Shown: in pieces, positions 52,883 to 61,876 of the stretch
Position numbering within the stretch: the first letter of the stretch is position 1
Layout of the letters: every line of letters begins with the position of its first letter
Assembly: GCA_963701385.1 (NCBI GenBank)
Contig: CAVOZW010000017.1
Coordinates: 1 to 64,000 of the forward strand
Direction: 5' to 3'
Length of the DNA: 64,000 nucleotides
Source of the DNA: B30-G6 sp963701385
Lineage (GTDB): Bacteria; Desulfobacterota; Desulfobacteria; Desulfobacterales; B30-G6
Position numbers and translations under genes: made by a program
Notes under the pieces: generated by a model
What the model was told of the DNA's origin: nothing
The model's database searches: none
Seen by the model: the letters and a program-made list of their open reading frames with translations, nothing else

Positions 52883-53562
52883 TGATTGTTCTAATTTCGA
52901 ACGTGTGAAATGCAACAGATGAGAAAGGATGAGGGAAGGATCTGATCCACATTTATAGCAACGGGTGCAGTTCAAATAGATACAGCATGAATCAGGTCCT
53001 TCTATTCTCCAATAAATTTGAACCATTAGATATAATTTACAAACAAATACACAGAATTGTCAAGCAAGATGTAGTATATAGTTGAGCATCCGGGGTGTTT
53101 TTTTGTATCAGTATCAGAGCGGACATTGGTATTTTATCGCTTTCAGCGCGCAAACTCATGTAAAAGGCAGCCTTAAGATAAATATAGATTCCAATATGAT
53201 AACATCTAATTATCGCATAGAACCATTGCGACGACAAATCATACCTGCATTTGGTGATCGTAGGTTAACGGCTTGAATAATTGTAAACAATTAAGGAGCC
53301 ATACCCATCTTCATCGATGCGGCGGCCACAACGGTTCCTAACGTACTCAAACAGTTGCCCAGCTTCAAACCGAACATCCGCTGGTCTCTATTTATCATAA
53401 CTTGGACTTTATGGATAACCACATTTTATGAAGTAGGCATCATATGCATATAAATTAGCTTGTTTGGATATTTTAGGGCATTTTCAAAATCGACTCTAAT
53501 ATACCGAAGTTACCGAGAATCCATGAATAATGCCTATGAGCAAGGTAAGCCCACAAAAATTT
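52883..53562. other. Non-coding stretch between the T6SS operon and a toxin-antitoxin pair
   Basis: About 680 bp without a gene I can support. Short frames on both strands near 53037-53276 overlap each other and have no ribosome-binding site or recognisable product. The part around 53300-53440 could be a decayed coding remnant, but I cannot name it. Confidence 0.4.
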
Positions 53563-53883
53563 TCATTCTTTTCCACCGTTAGCATCATTCCCTTGCCTCT
53601 TCCATTCCGGGAAAAGTCTGTGCCCTTCAAACACAGTCAAAACTACGATTCGATCTGGAAAAACCTGGTAAACAATACGATAATTGCCTTCTATCAGTTC
53701 ACGTATGTCTTCACGTGAAAATTCTGGCACCATGCGGCCCGATTCTGGCACAGGGAGGATATTCCGAGCTCGATCCCTCAAACGAGCAATCCATTGCTTG
53801 GCAGCAGTTGGGTTATCAGCAGCAATGAATCGGCGAATGACCATCAATTCTTTTTTAGCTGTGTCAGTCCAAAAAAGCTTCAT
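53563..53883 (-). CDS. ParE/RelE-family toxin
   Basis: The 106-residue protein has the ParE/RelE fold pattern: WTDTAKKELMVIRRFIAADNP (first helix pair), ARNILPVPESGRMVPEF and DIRELIEGNYRIVYQVFPDRIVVLTVFEGHRLFP. ParE toxins inhibit gyrase and RelE relatives cleave mRNA; the sequence does not settle which. Its ATG overlaps the stop of the antitoxin gene (ATGA), the usual coupling in such pairs. It sits at the right inner edge of the T6SS island and could stabilise it. Confidence 0.9.
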   Translation of the reverse strand: MKLFWTDTAKKELMVIRRFIAADNPTAAKQWIARLRDRARNILPVPESGRMVPEFSREDIRELIEGNYRIVYQVFPDRIVVLTVFEGHRLFPEWKRQGNDANGGKE

Positions 53884-54143
53884 CGATCTATGCCCAGTTC
53901 CTCATCTGCCACAATCCGTCCTTCTTGCACATCTGCCATTCCCGATTTTACGGCATCGACAAAGCGAGCTCGCTCCGTAAGAAAGTCGAAATCAGCTGGT
54001 GCAATCAGAACGGCTGCGGCCCTGCCATTTTGGGTAATTACAATAGGGCGATGTGACTTTTGAACCTCATTAAGCATCTTGGACGCCCGGTTTTTAAAAT
54101 CTGACAACGAGATGATAGATTGGGAAATGTTGATAGGTTTCAT
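53880..54143 (-). CDS. Phd/YefM-family antitoxin
   Basis: This 87-residue antitoxin starts at the ATG at 54143, which has GGAG six bases upstream (an in-frame GTG at 54155 lies too close to that site). The N-terminal ISLSDFKNRASKMLNEVQKSHRPIVITQNGRAAAVLIAP is the DNA-binding Phd/YefM signature, where the protein represses its own promoter. The C-terminal, toxin-binding part ends in EEELGIDR-like VADEELGIDR. It is coupled to the toxin gene by a 4-bp overlap. Confidence 0.92.
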   Translation of the reverse strand: MKPINISQSIISLSDFKNRASKMLNEVQKSHRPIVITQNGRAAAVLIAPADFDFLTERARFVDAVKSGMADVQEGRIVADEELGIDR

Positions 54144-54182
54144 GCGCAACTCCACATTTAATTTAAGTTAATATTGATATCT

Positions 54183-54211
54183 AATATAGGCTATATTTCG
54201 ACCAAAATCAA
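54183..54211 (-). promoter_or_regulatory. Putative promoter of the Phd-ParE pair
   Basis: On the minus strand TTGATT (54206-54211), exactly 17 bp, then TATATT (54183-54188), 40 bp upstream of the antitoxin ATG. AT-rich palindromic sequence (GATATC, AATATT) follows the -10 box and may be the antitoxin operator. Confidence 0.5.
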
Positions 54212-54291
54212 GCGTCATATTAAGGCGATGTTGTGAGCTATGTATTATGAAAATAATCCGCTAATAAATTTGTTGGTGCTATTATAATTTC

Positions 54292-54612
54292 AATTTTGTA
54301 CCCATTTTGTACCCTTTTGAGCTAGGTGCATGCACACGCATGGCGTGCATGTTGTCGGAATCATTAACTTTTTGATGCTGGGTTTGCAGCCGAAAAAATG
54401 AGCTGAAAAACTGGTGACGGTTGAAAAGTGCTGTGTTCTCAATTGGTTATAGTGGTTTGGATTTGGGAGTTTCAGAGAATGGAGTTCAAGGGGTCGGAGC
54501 CCGACTGAAGCGGGTAAAGCAACCCTCCAATAAGGAGGCTTGTGCGCCTCTGGCGCATTCCAATCCCCCGCCACACTAAGGGCGGGTAAATCTCATCCCG
54601 ACCAATAAAATC
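54292..54612. repeat. Right copy of the ~300-bp hairpin-rich dispersed repeat
   Basis: This copy corresponds to 70-400 in the same orientation. Conserved features are GCATGCAC...GTGCATGTTGTCG, TTTTTGATGCT, TCGGAGCCCG...CGGGTAAAGCAACCC, AAGGAGGCTTGTGCGCCTC and CCCGCCACAC...GGCGGGTAAATCTC. The GAGGC/GCCTC and CCCGCC/GGCGGG stems are kept, while the first stem is weakened by changes on both sides. At its start lie tandem TTTTGTACCC motifs. It marks the right end of the T6SS/toxin-antitoxin region. Confidence 0.65.
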
Positions 54613-54663
54613 AATGATTAATGGGGGTTAGTGACGATATCCGACGTTTTGTTGCAAAATCAA

Positions 54664-56136
54664 TTACACTGCATGCATACAATTAATCAATTCTCTGACT
54701 GTAACGGTCGCTAGACCGGAATTGATATCGGACATGGCGTAGGGAATGACCAACTCGTTGTTATGAATTATCGCACCACAGGAATAAACAACGTTGGGAA
54801 CATATCCCTCGCGCTCTTTCTCACACGGGGCAAGCAACGGCTCCTCTAAACGAGCGATAATTTTTGTTGGATTTTCAAGATCAAGCAGTATGGCGCCGAT
54901 GCAATATTGACGCATCGGCCCGACGCCATGAGTGAGCACAATCCATCCATCATCAGTTTCGAGGGGTGAACCACAGTTGCCGATCTGGATAAATTCCCAT
55001 GGAGATTCAGGTTCCTGGATGATTTTAGATTCTTGCCAGAAATGGATATTGTCTGAGAACATTATATGATTATTTTCACCGTCCTGACGCGAAAGCATAG
55101 CATATTGATCGCCAACTTTTCGTGGAAAAAGGGCCATACCCTTGTTTTGTGCGGCTTTACCGTTGAGCGTTAAAATGTTGAACTTGATGAAATCCTTTGT
55201 TTCAATCAACTGCGGTAAAATCTTGCCGTTATAAGCGGTATAGGTCGCATAATAAGTAACCTCTTGACTGTTATCAAAAAATTGAACGAACCGGGCATCT
55301 TCAATGCCTCTGCTTTCGTTTTTCGAAACGGGAAAGATCACCCGTTCGGATATGCGATGATCGGTGTGGAAACTCACCTCATAATTTGAATCTGCAAGCC
55401 AGCACATGACCTCGAAGGTTCTGTTTTGGTCCACTTCAGAAAACAGCGGCTTTACGCGAAGTATACCAATTTTTTCTAATAACTCATTATAAGTAAAATC
55501 TTCCGACAACTGCTTAAGAATATGTGCGGTTATCTCATTACCAGCCCCCATCTCATTCAGCTTGAGCTGGAAAGGATTGCGCTTGTAAACCGGATCTAAT
55601 TGCAGATCCGGCGTTTCCACAAAATCACTGATCGGGTCGAAAAGGAACGTATTGTGCCGATCAAGAACGCCGCTGCGAAAGACAATTGACGAAACATGGC
55701 CTTCACCCGTTGCCCGCAGGCTCATGATAAAGCGCAAGCTGCCTTTTTTCAGATTACTCTGATCAGGATGGGGAACAATGGAAGGGTTAAAAAGGGCGGC
55801 CGATTCAATAGAGAATTCCTTTGTAAAGTAAGCTCCGATGAGGGCCCTTTTAACATCGCTAAGCATTGTATCCCGTGGCAGATACTCCTTCACAACATTA
55901 AAGTGTCGCTCAAAAATGTGTTCGATATCTTCGTGCCGTCCGGAAAAATCTACCATTACTTGCGCAATTAATTTTTCGGCTGCCGTGTTTGACAAGTTCA
56001 TTACCCGCTGAATTATTTTAGGGATACGATACCTCTCATCGGGAAGGTGAAGCCGGGTGATCACCCGTGATGTGTCCCCAACGATCTTAGTTGCTTTTCT
56101 TTTAACTTTGAGCTTTTGACGCTTTTTAGAGGGCAT
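54664..56136 (-). CDS. GH130-family glycoside phosphorylase/hydrolase, long form
   Basis: GH130 enzymes phosphorolyse or hydrolyse beta-mannosides. The catalytic domain covers about residues 165-490, with Asp280 in GIEDARF, the usual general acid, and HTDHRISERVIFPVS just before it. Further family strands are TYYATYTAYNG, MALFPRKVGDQYAMLSRQD, GNCGSPLETDDGWIVLTHGVGPM and the end YVPNVVYSCGA with IPYAMSD. An extra N-terminal region (about 1-160), helical and basic at the start, is not found in short GH130s. It is the last gene of a four-gene operon with two glycosyltransferases and another GH130. Confidence 0.9.
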   Translation of the reverse strand: MPSKKRQKLKVKRKATKIVGDTSRVITRLHLPDERYRIPKIIQRVMNLSNTAAEKLIAQVMVDFSGRHEDIEHIFERHFNVVKEYLPRDTMLSDVKRALIGAYFTKEFSIESAALFNPSIVPHPDQSNLKKGSLRFIMSLRATGEGHVSSIVFRSGVLDRHNTFLFDPISDFVETPDLQLDPVYKRNPFQLKLNEMGAGNEITAHILKQLSEDFTYNELLEKIGILRVKPLFSEVDQNRTFEVMCWLADSNYEVSFHTDHRISERVIFPVSKNESRGIEDARFVQFFDNSQEVTYYATYTAYNGKILPQLIETKDFIKFNILTLNGKAAQNKGMALFPRKVGDQYAMLSRQDGENNHIMFSDNIHFWQESKIIQEPESPWEFIQIGNCGSPLETDDGWIVLTHGVGPMRQYCIGAILLDLENPTKIIARLEEPLLAPCEKEREGYVPNVVYSCGAIIHNNELVIPYAMSDINSGLATVTVRELINCMHAV

Positions 56137-56266
56137 ATCGTTGTTTCCTTCGTGTCGATTGATATTTGATACACTTCATCATAAGTCTGTTAATCATGAT
56201 CGATCTTCAGTTTCAGCCTATTCTCCAAGTTGATTTTCCGGTCTGCGATAATTCGACAATGACCAT

Positions 56267-57208
56267 CTACAGCGGAGGCCGGGAAGCCGAGAGGCAGAGC
56301 GCTACCAATTCATCAATGACGGCGATACCGACGCACATAACCGTATCCGCGCCGCCCCAGTATATTTTTACCGTACCGTCGTCCTCCGGAACAGCGCCGC
56401 AGGTAAAAACAACATTGGGCACATAACCATTTACTTCCCAAGGATCCTCAGGCTGCAATATCCATTGATCGGAAACGCCGATGATTTTCGCCGGGTCCTT
56501 ATGGTCGTGCAGGGCCGCACCGAGTCGATACACCGTTCCGGACATGGTTTTGAAAACGCCATGGTAAATATGAAGCCAACCTTTGTCGGTTTTGAAGGGC
56601 GGTGCGCCGGGACCGATTTTCATTTCATCCCAGTGATAGGCCACCGGCTTCATAATCACTCGGGAATCGCCCCAGTGCACCAGGTCTGGAGAATAGGAAA
56701 TCCAGATCGACCAGGGCGAAATCTCGGAATGTGGCCGGTCCAAACGCACATACCGATCGCCGAACTTTTCAGGGAAAATGACCACGTTGCGGAGGTCGGC
56801 CTGGGTGATCAGCGCTATGCGCTCCACTTTTTCAAAATCCCGGGTACGCGCCAAGGCAATCCGCACACCGTGGCGCGAATAGGCGCTATAGGTCAACAGG
56901 TACTCTCCCTCTAAAGGGCAAATTCTGAGGTCCTCGACCCCAAACGCCTCATATTCGGCAAAAACAGTGTCCGTTGAAGGGATAAGAAAGGGTTCGGGAT
57001 GAACCGTAAACGAAAAACCATCCTCGCTGTCGGCCCTGCCGATGATGGAACGTCCGTTTAGCAGATGCGACCTGAACAACATAATGTAACGATCGTTGTG
57101 TTTGACGATGCCTGCATTGTGAACGGTCGCCACAGGGTACGGCACATCCTTTCTTGTCAGTATAGGATTTTTTTTAAAACGCCTTATGATTGGATGATAC
57201 GTTTTCAT
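56267..57208 (-). CDS. GH130-family glycoside phosphorylase/hydrolase, short form
   Basis: This 313-residue enzyme has the five-bladed GH130 fold: a start with NPILTRKDVPYPVATVHNAG, catalytic Asp93 in FGVEDLRI, YLLTYSAYSRHGVRIALART, DKGWLHIYHGV and GYVPNVVFTCGA. The substrate is likely a beta-mannoside or related glycan, but phosphorolysis and hydrolysis cannot be told apart by eye. Its ATG overlaps the stop of the glycosyltransferase gene upstream by 4 bp. Confidence 0.92.
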   Translation of the reverse strand: MKTYHPIIRRFKKNPILTRKDVPYPVATVHNAGIVKHNDRYIMLFRSHLLNGRSIIGRADSEDGFSFTVHPEPFLIPSTDTVFAEYEAFGVEDLRICPLEGEYLLTYSAYSRHGVRIALARTRDFEKVERIALITQADLRNVVIFPEKFGDRYVRLDRPHSEISPWSIWISYSPDLVHWGDSRVIMKPVAYHWDEMKIGPGAPPFKTDKGWLHIYHGVFKTMSGTVYRLGAALHDHKDPAKIIGVSDQWILQPEDPWEVNGYVPNVVFTCGAVPEDDGTVKIYWGGADTVMCVGIAVIDELVALCLSASRPPL

Positions 57209-58224
57209 AGTGGTCTGGCCTGTAAAATCATTTCATAGACTTGTATGTATTCATCGACCATGCGGTCGATAGTAAAATGTCGTTCAACATGGCGACGACA
57301 GCATGCACGGTCAATCTCATTTATACGCGCAACAGTCTCAACGGCCTCGTCCACGTTGTTGACCAGGAAACCACTTTTGCCGTTTTCGATAACTTCAGGC
57401 ATGCTGCCCCTATCAAAAGCGATCACGGGCGTACCGCAGGCCATGGATTCGATAACGGACAGACCGAAAGGCTCATCAAACTGTATTGGGTGCAATAGCG
57501 CACAGGCTTTGCCGAGAAGTCGGTTGCGCTCAACCGGTCCGGCACTGCCGGTATAAATCACCTTGTCGTTGATTATGTGAGGGGCGACATATTGGTCATA
57601 GTAAGCCTGGTCCTGGATAATACCCGCCAATATCAGTTTTTTATTGCATGCCCTGGCGATTTCAATGGCTTGTCGAGCGCCCTTGTCATTGTGAATGCGT
57701 CCGAAAAAAAGTAGATAGTCATCCGGGGCAGGCTGAAAATCAAACTGTCTGATATCAATGCCGTGATGGATGGTTTTGACATAATCAAGATCCGGCGATC
57801 GGTCGGCATCGCTGATGGAAACATAGAATACTTTTTGGTTGTATTTTTTATAAACGGGTAGAATCCCGGGTGATGAAAAACCGTGAATAGTGGTCACCAC
57901 CGGGGTGTTGGTCAGGCCGGTATAGGTCAGTGGCAGAAAATCAAAATTGTTATGTATAATATCAAAATCTTCAGCATGCTCAAAGAGTTCTGAAATGTGC
58001 AGGCACTCCCATACTTTTGGTATCAGTGAGCGATCTTCTTCATAGCCCTGTGGGCAAATCGCATGCAGTGTGCCGCTGGTCTTGGAATCCGCGGTTGCAA
58101 ATAAGGTAACATCATAACCGTGGGCTACCAGCCCTTCGGTTAGAAGGGAGGTCACGCTCTCCCAAGGGCCATAATGCCGCGGCGGTGTGCGCCAGGCAAT
58201 GGGTGAGAGCATGGCAATGTGCAT
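57205..58224 (-). CDS. GT4-family glycosyltransferase
   Basis: The N-terminal half has a GT-B acceptor domain (MLSPIAWRTPPRHYGPWESVTSLLTEGLVAHGYDVTLFATADS), in which the Gly-rich start is typical. The C-terminal donor domain includes YLLFFGRIHNDKGARQAIEIA and the sugar-nucleotide motif FDEPFGLSVIESMACGTPVIA with the EX7E pair. It should transfer a sugar from a nucleotide donor and is cytoplasmic. It is coupled with the short GH130 and follows the fused glycosyltransferase by 14 bp. Confidence 0.93.
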   Translation of the reverse strand: MHIAMLSPIAWRTPPRHYGPWESVTSLLTEGLVAHGYDVTLFATADSKTSGTLHAICPQGYEEDRSLIPKVWECLHISELFEHAEDFDIIHNNFDFLPLTYTGLTNTPVVTTIHGFSSPGILPVYKKYNQKVFYVSISDADRSPDLDYVKTIHHGIDIRQFDFQPAPDDYLLFFGRIHNDKGARQAIEIARACNKKLILAGIIQDQAYYDQYVAPHIINDKVIYTGSAGPVERNRLLGKACALLHPIQFDEPFGLSVIESMACGTPVIAFDRGSMPEVIENGKSGFLVNNVDEAVETVARINEIDRACCRRHVERHFTIDRMVDEYIQVYEMILQARPL

Positions 58225-58238
58225 GATGGGTCCTTTTG

Positions 58239-60545
58239 TTAATCGGTTTTCTGTGACGACGGCTGGTTTAAAATCTCGTCTGCATATAGCTTCTGCAATG
58301 TCATCAGCGATAGCAACCAGGCAAGGGACGATTCGGCACCTTGATTCTGATTGATGCCGTCCGCCATCAACCCATCTCTACAGCCGCCGGTCTTGGGATC
58401 ATAGAGCGGCATATTCAGATCGTTGTGGCCGAGATACCAGTTAAAACACATGACCGCATTATCAATCCATATTTTGTCTCGGGTAACATTAAAGGCTTCA
58501 ATACAGGCTTCGATCATGGAATTCGCCTCGATGGGCTGCTGATCGAAGCGGGCCTTGAGGCCGCCTTGTTTATACCATCCCATATTGCCGACCGGTACAA
58601 AGTGGTTGTCTTCGGTCTGGATGGTGAGCAGCCACTTGAGGGATCTGAGTCCCATATCGATCATATCCCTACGTTGTATCCATTGGCCGGATAGGAGTAG
58701 GGCATGAGGCAGTTTACCGTTAGCATAGTTTAGAGCGCCCTCAAGCCAAGGCCAATCTTCCGTTGCATTGTTCATAAACTGATTGAAAAGCCTGTCGGCA
58801 AGAACTTCCCGAATCCTGCGCACATCACTATCGCCGGAAAATTTATGCAGATAGGCATGTATGCCCACCAGACAAAAAGCTATGGCACGCGGCGACTGAA
58901 ATTTCTCGACAGCTCTCAATGCTTTGTTGAAAAGGGTTGTACTCATTGCAAGATACCCGGGATCATCAAGAAAAGCCACTGCTTTACCAAGGCACCATAG
59001 CGCTCTGCCATGTGAATCTTCGGACCCGATCTCCTCCATCCACTGCCGTGAATAGGTCATGAAATTGCGAAAACGCCCTTTTTTTTCATTATAGGCATAC
59101 AGAAGGAATCCGAGATAATGACCGCTGAGAAAATCAAGTCCCAAGCCGTTTGTTGGCAGGTATTTTTCGCCCATGGCAGCTACCAGCAGCGCCCTGGCAT
59201 TATCATCGGTACAGTAGCCGTGGGTGCGATCGGGGATAGTATAATTGGCATGTTGCAAGATGCCGGTATCATCGGTAAAGGCTTTTAGGTGATCGAGCTT
59301 GATCTCCGGGAGCTCGAAATTCGTGATGGCCTTGATGTTTTCAACATAGGAATGCCGGGGCCGGGGGTTCCGGATGCGGTTTTGCCGCACTTCACTGAAA
59401 ACCTGCAGGTATTTTCGGGATACTTCCTTCCAGACCGCCTCACGGCTGAATGTATAGGCTTTTTTACGCATGGCGTGCCGTTCGACATCGTTGTCCAGAA
59501 GTCCGATAATTTGTTCCGCCATGGCATCTGAATTGCCGAAAGGTACAAGACGGCCCCGGCCTTCGGCAAGCATCTCGGTGGCATACCAATACGGGGTTGA
59601 AATGACTGCCTTGCCTGTGCCCATGGCATAGGCAAGGGTACCGGAGGTAATCTGGGCTTCTTCAAGATAAGGGGTTACGTAAATATCGGCTATGCCGAGA
59701 AACTCACATAACTCTTTCAGTTCAACAAAACGATTTTGAAAAATGACATGCTTACCGATATCAAGTTTGCGTACGAGCTGCTGCAGCATGATACGGTATG
59801 CCTCCCCGTGTAATTTTAGAATATTCGGGTGTGTTGCGCCCAGGATAATATAGACCACATCGGGGTGTTTTTTGATGACCGCCGGAAGCGCCTGCAATAC
59901 ATTTTCAATACCTTTGTTTGGGGAAAGCAAGCCGAACGTTAGCAGTGCCTTTTTGCCTTCCACGCCAAACTTGTCTTTGTAAAAGCTTGAATCAATAAAA
60001 GGCGTATCCGGAATCCCGTGATGGATAAAGACAATTTTCTCCTCGGCCACGGCATATATATCTTTGAGGAAGTCAACGGCCTTACGGCTCATTACCACCA
60101 GTTTATCGGACAGATCGGATAGCTTGCCCATCACGGCACGATATTCCGGTGCGGGGTCCTTCAAAACCGTGTGTAACGTGGTCACTACCGGCATGCGCAA
60201 ATCACCCAATAGCCTCAGCAAATGGCTGCCGGCCGGACCGCCGAAAAGACCGTACTCATGCTGCACGCAGACAATATCTGTTTGACTGATATTGAGAAAT
60301 TGAGCAGCGACACCATAATCATTCAAATTGTTCTGGTTGATCTCGAAGCGCACTTTTTCCGGATATGCATACCCCTCAGGTTTATCATTCATGGCAGCCG
60401 CCCAGCAGTAAATATCGGGGGCTTCCGCTGATAAGCTCTCAACCAGATCTGTGGTGAAGGTTGCGATACCGCACTGGCGGGGCAGATAGTTACCGAGCAC
60501 GGCAACCGAGTCAATTCCCTCATAATATTTAATGACAGATGTCAT
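58239..60545 (-). CDS. Glycosyltransferase fused to an alpha/alpha-barrel domain
   Basis: Residues ~10-400 are a GT4-type glycosyltransferase (LGNYLPRQCGIATFTTDLVESL, LTFGLLSPNKGIENVLQALPAV, VTPYLEEAQITSGTLAYAMGTGKAVIST). Residues ~430-750 form an alpha/alpha-toroid-like domain (HGYCTDDNARALLVAAM, EDSHGRALWCLGKAVAFL, GALNYANGKLPHALLLSG, QPIEANSMIEACIEAF), as in some mannan- or glucan-active fusions. The ATG at 60545 is preferred because AAGGTAG lies eight bases upstream; another ATG at 60563 has no such site. It is the first gene of the four-gene operon. Confidence 0.87.
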   Translation of the reverse strand: MTSVIKYYEGIDSVAVLGNYLPRQCGIATFTTDLVESLSAEAPDIYCWAAAMNDKPEGYAYPEKVRFEINQNNLNDYGVAAQFLNISQTDIVCVQHEYGLFGGPAGSHLLRLLGDLRMPVVTTLHTVLKDPAPEYRAVMGKLSDLSDKLVVMSRKAVDFLKDIYAVAEEKIVFIHHGIPDTPFIDSSFYKDKFGVEGKKALLTFGLLSPNKGIENVLQALPAVIKKHPDVVYIILGATHPNILKLHGEAYRIMLQQLVRKLDIGKHVIFQNRFVELKELCEFLGIADIYVTPYLEEAQITSGTLAYAMGTGKAVISTPYWYATEMLAEGRGRLVPFGNSDAMAEQIIGLLDNDVERHAMRKKAYTFSREAVWKEVSRKYLQVFSEVRQNRIRNPRPRHSYVENIKAITNFELPEIKLDHLKAFTDDTGILQHANYTIPDRTHGYCTDDNARALLVAAMGEKYLPTNGLGLDFLSGHYLGFLLYAYNEKKGRFRNFMTYSRQWMEEIGSEDSHGRALWCLGKAVAFLDDPGYLAMSTTLFNKALRAVEKFQSPRAIAFCLVGIHAYLHKFSGDSDVRRIREVLADRLFNQFMNNATEDWPWLEGALNYANGKLPHALLLSGQWIQRRDMIDMGLRSLKWLLTIQTEDNHFVPVGNMGWYKQGGLKARFDQQPIEANSMIEACIEAFNVTRDKIWIDNAVMCFNWYLGHNDLNMPLYDPKTGGCRDGLMADGINQNQGAESSLAWLLSLMTLQKLYADEILNQPSSQKTD

Positions 60546-60675
60546 ATCCGCTACCTTATTCATTTTTGGTTTATGTGATCATACAGGGTGTAACGGAAAC
60601 GATCAATAAAGATTTTTTTAACGTTTTAAAGATGTTTCTGACACCGCCCTATAGATTACGAGGGAAAATAATTCA

Positions 60676-60711
60676 TTGACAAATATCATTTTTATGATAT
60701 TTTATTATCAT
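60676..60711 (+). promoter_or_regulatory. Promoter and nested operator palindromes of a Phd-RelE pair
   Basis: TTGACA (60676-60681) is followed by AT-rich sequence with two overlapping inverted repeats: AATATCAT-4-ATGATATT (60682-60701) and ATGATA-6-TATCAT (60694-60711). These lie where the -10 box must be, so the antitoxin probably represses here. Confidence 0.6.
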
Positions 60712-60736
60712 AAAAAACAGAGTGGAGGAATTTGAT

Positions 60737-61000
60737 ATGCCAATTATAAAACCGATTTCAGATCTTAGAAACAGAACAAATCAAATCTCGGAGCTTTGCC
60801 ACCGCCAAAATCAACCCGTATATATCACAAAAAAAGGTAAAGGGGATTTGGTGGTAATGAGTCAGGCCCATTATGAGGGTATTCTTGGTTTGCTTGAACT
60901 CTATCAAAAGCTCGGGGATGCCGAAGCGTTGGATGCTGCAGGTGAAAAGGGAATTACACACCGTGAAATGATGCGACGCTTGAGAGATAGCATTTCATGA
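60737..61000 (+). CDS. Phd/YefM-family antitoxin
   Basis: The start at ATG 60737 has GGAGG eight bases upstream. PISDLRNRTNQISELCHRQNQPVYITKKGKGDLVVMSQAHYE is the Phd/YefM DNA-binding signature. The C-terminal toxin-neutralising part ends GEKGITHREMMRRLRDSIS. It overlaps the toxin gene by 4 bp and probably represses its own promoter at 60676-60711. Confidence 0.93.
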   Translation: MPIIKPISDLRNRTNQISELCHRQNQPVYITKKGKGDLVVMSQAHYEGILGLLELYQKLGDAEALDAAGEKGITHREMMRRLRDSIS

Positions 61001-61302
61001 GCAAACAGTACCAAATTCGGTACTTACGCACGGCAGAAACAGATCTGATCGGTATTTTTGAATATATTCAGAAAGATAACCCTTCAACTGCCATCAACCA
61101 ACTCGAAAGATTTGATAAGTCCATTTCTCAATTATCAAAAAATCCGTATCTGGGTGCAATACCTAAAGACGATAGGCTAAAAAGATTCGGGTATCGGATA
61201 CTCATCATCGACAAATATCTTGTTTTTTACGTCGTGAAAACAAATACGGTTCAAATTAGACGCGTAATTCATGGCGCTCGACAATATAGCTTTCTCCTCT
61301 AA
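60997..61302 (+). CDS. RelE/ParE-family toxin
   Basis: The 101-residue protein has the RelE/ParE pattern: IRYLRTAETDLIGIFEYIQKDNPSTAINQLERFDKSI, then NPYLGAIPKDDRLKRFGYRILIIDKYLVFYVVKTNTVQIRRVIHGARQY. The Arg and Tyr residues at the end fit the mRNA-interferase or gyrase-poison family. It is translationally coupled to its antitoxin. Confidence 0.92.
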   Translation: MSKQYQIRYLRTAETDLIGIFEYIQKDNPSTAINQLERFDKSISQLSKNPYLGAIPKDDRLKRFGYRILIIDKYLVFYVVKTNTVQIRRVIHGARQYSFLL

Positions 61303-61367
61303 CTTATCAGAGAAGCGCCATGGTAGATCATAATCGATGTTGGGTCACCGATCACTATCACGGGAAG

Positions 61368-61715
61368 CTAATCTTTGAGTATCCAGAGCGTCTTGAGAAA
61401 TCCGGAAACAAAAAAGTCATTCATTGCGATTAAAAGGGCATCCGCGCCAGGCCGGACAGGGAGGTGAATATTGGCAATGGCTTGTTCCCAAGAAATGGGT
61501 TCGAATTTATCCTCCACTCGCTTTAAAGGCTCGGTGATGCGATCCTTGGGATACTGGTGATAAATTACGTTCAGGCCCTTGCGGCAGGCATAGCCCTGGC
61601 TTCTAGGGTTTGATTTGTCCGGTTTCACTTTAACCATGCGGTCGTCTTCCACCAGAATTTCAAGACCACAGTTTTGTGCGCATAGGACACATCCTGTTTT
61701 ATGCCATTTCCCCAT
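61368..61715 (-). pseudogene. Molybdopterin oxidoreductase N-terminal fragment with internal deletion
   Basis: The start at 61715 has AAGGAG eight bases upstream. CVLCAQNCGLE...YACRKG is the CxxCxxxC...C iron-sulfur motif of the molybdopterin-oxidoreductase Fe4S4 domain, followed by GLNVIYHQYPKDRITEPLKRV and FEPISWEQAIANI. Directly after that the sequence reads LPVRPGADALLIAM, which belongs well over 100 residues further on in intact enzymes. So most of the first molybdopterin domain was deleted in frame, and the rest of the enzyme is missing. Probably a non-functional remnant. Confidence 0.82.
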
Positions 61716-61794
61716 TTTTTGACTCCTTATACATCCTGTGAAGGGAAACGCCGTGAATTCCATTTCTGTCGAAAGAACCTCAAACAGCTTTTTA

Positions 61795-61830
61795 TTGAAG
61801 AACCTCGCAGCAAGCTACGAGGTTCTTCAA
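61795..61830. other. Perfect 13-bp stem-loop
   Basis: TTGAAGAACCTCG (61795-61807), a ten-base loop, and CGAGGTTCTTCAA (61818-61830) form a perfect 13-bp stem between the oxidoreductase fragment and the NifX-like gene. No T-run follows on either strand. It may be a repeat-type palindrome or a terminator that works without a T-run. Confidence 0.55.
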
Positions 61831-61876
61831 TACACTCCGATATAATTTAAACGCTCCCAATTCCAAGGTCAGTTTT

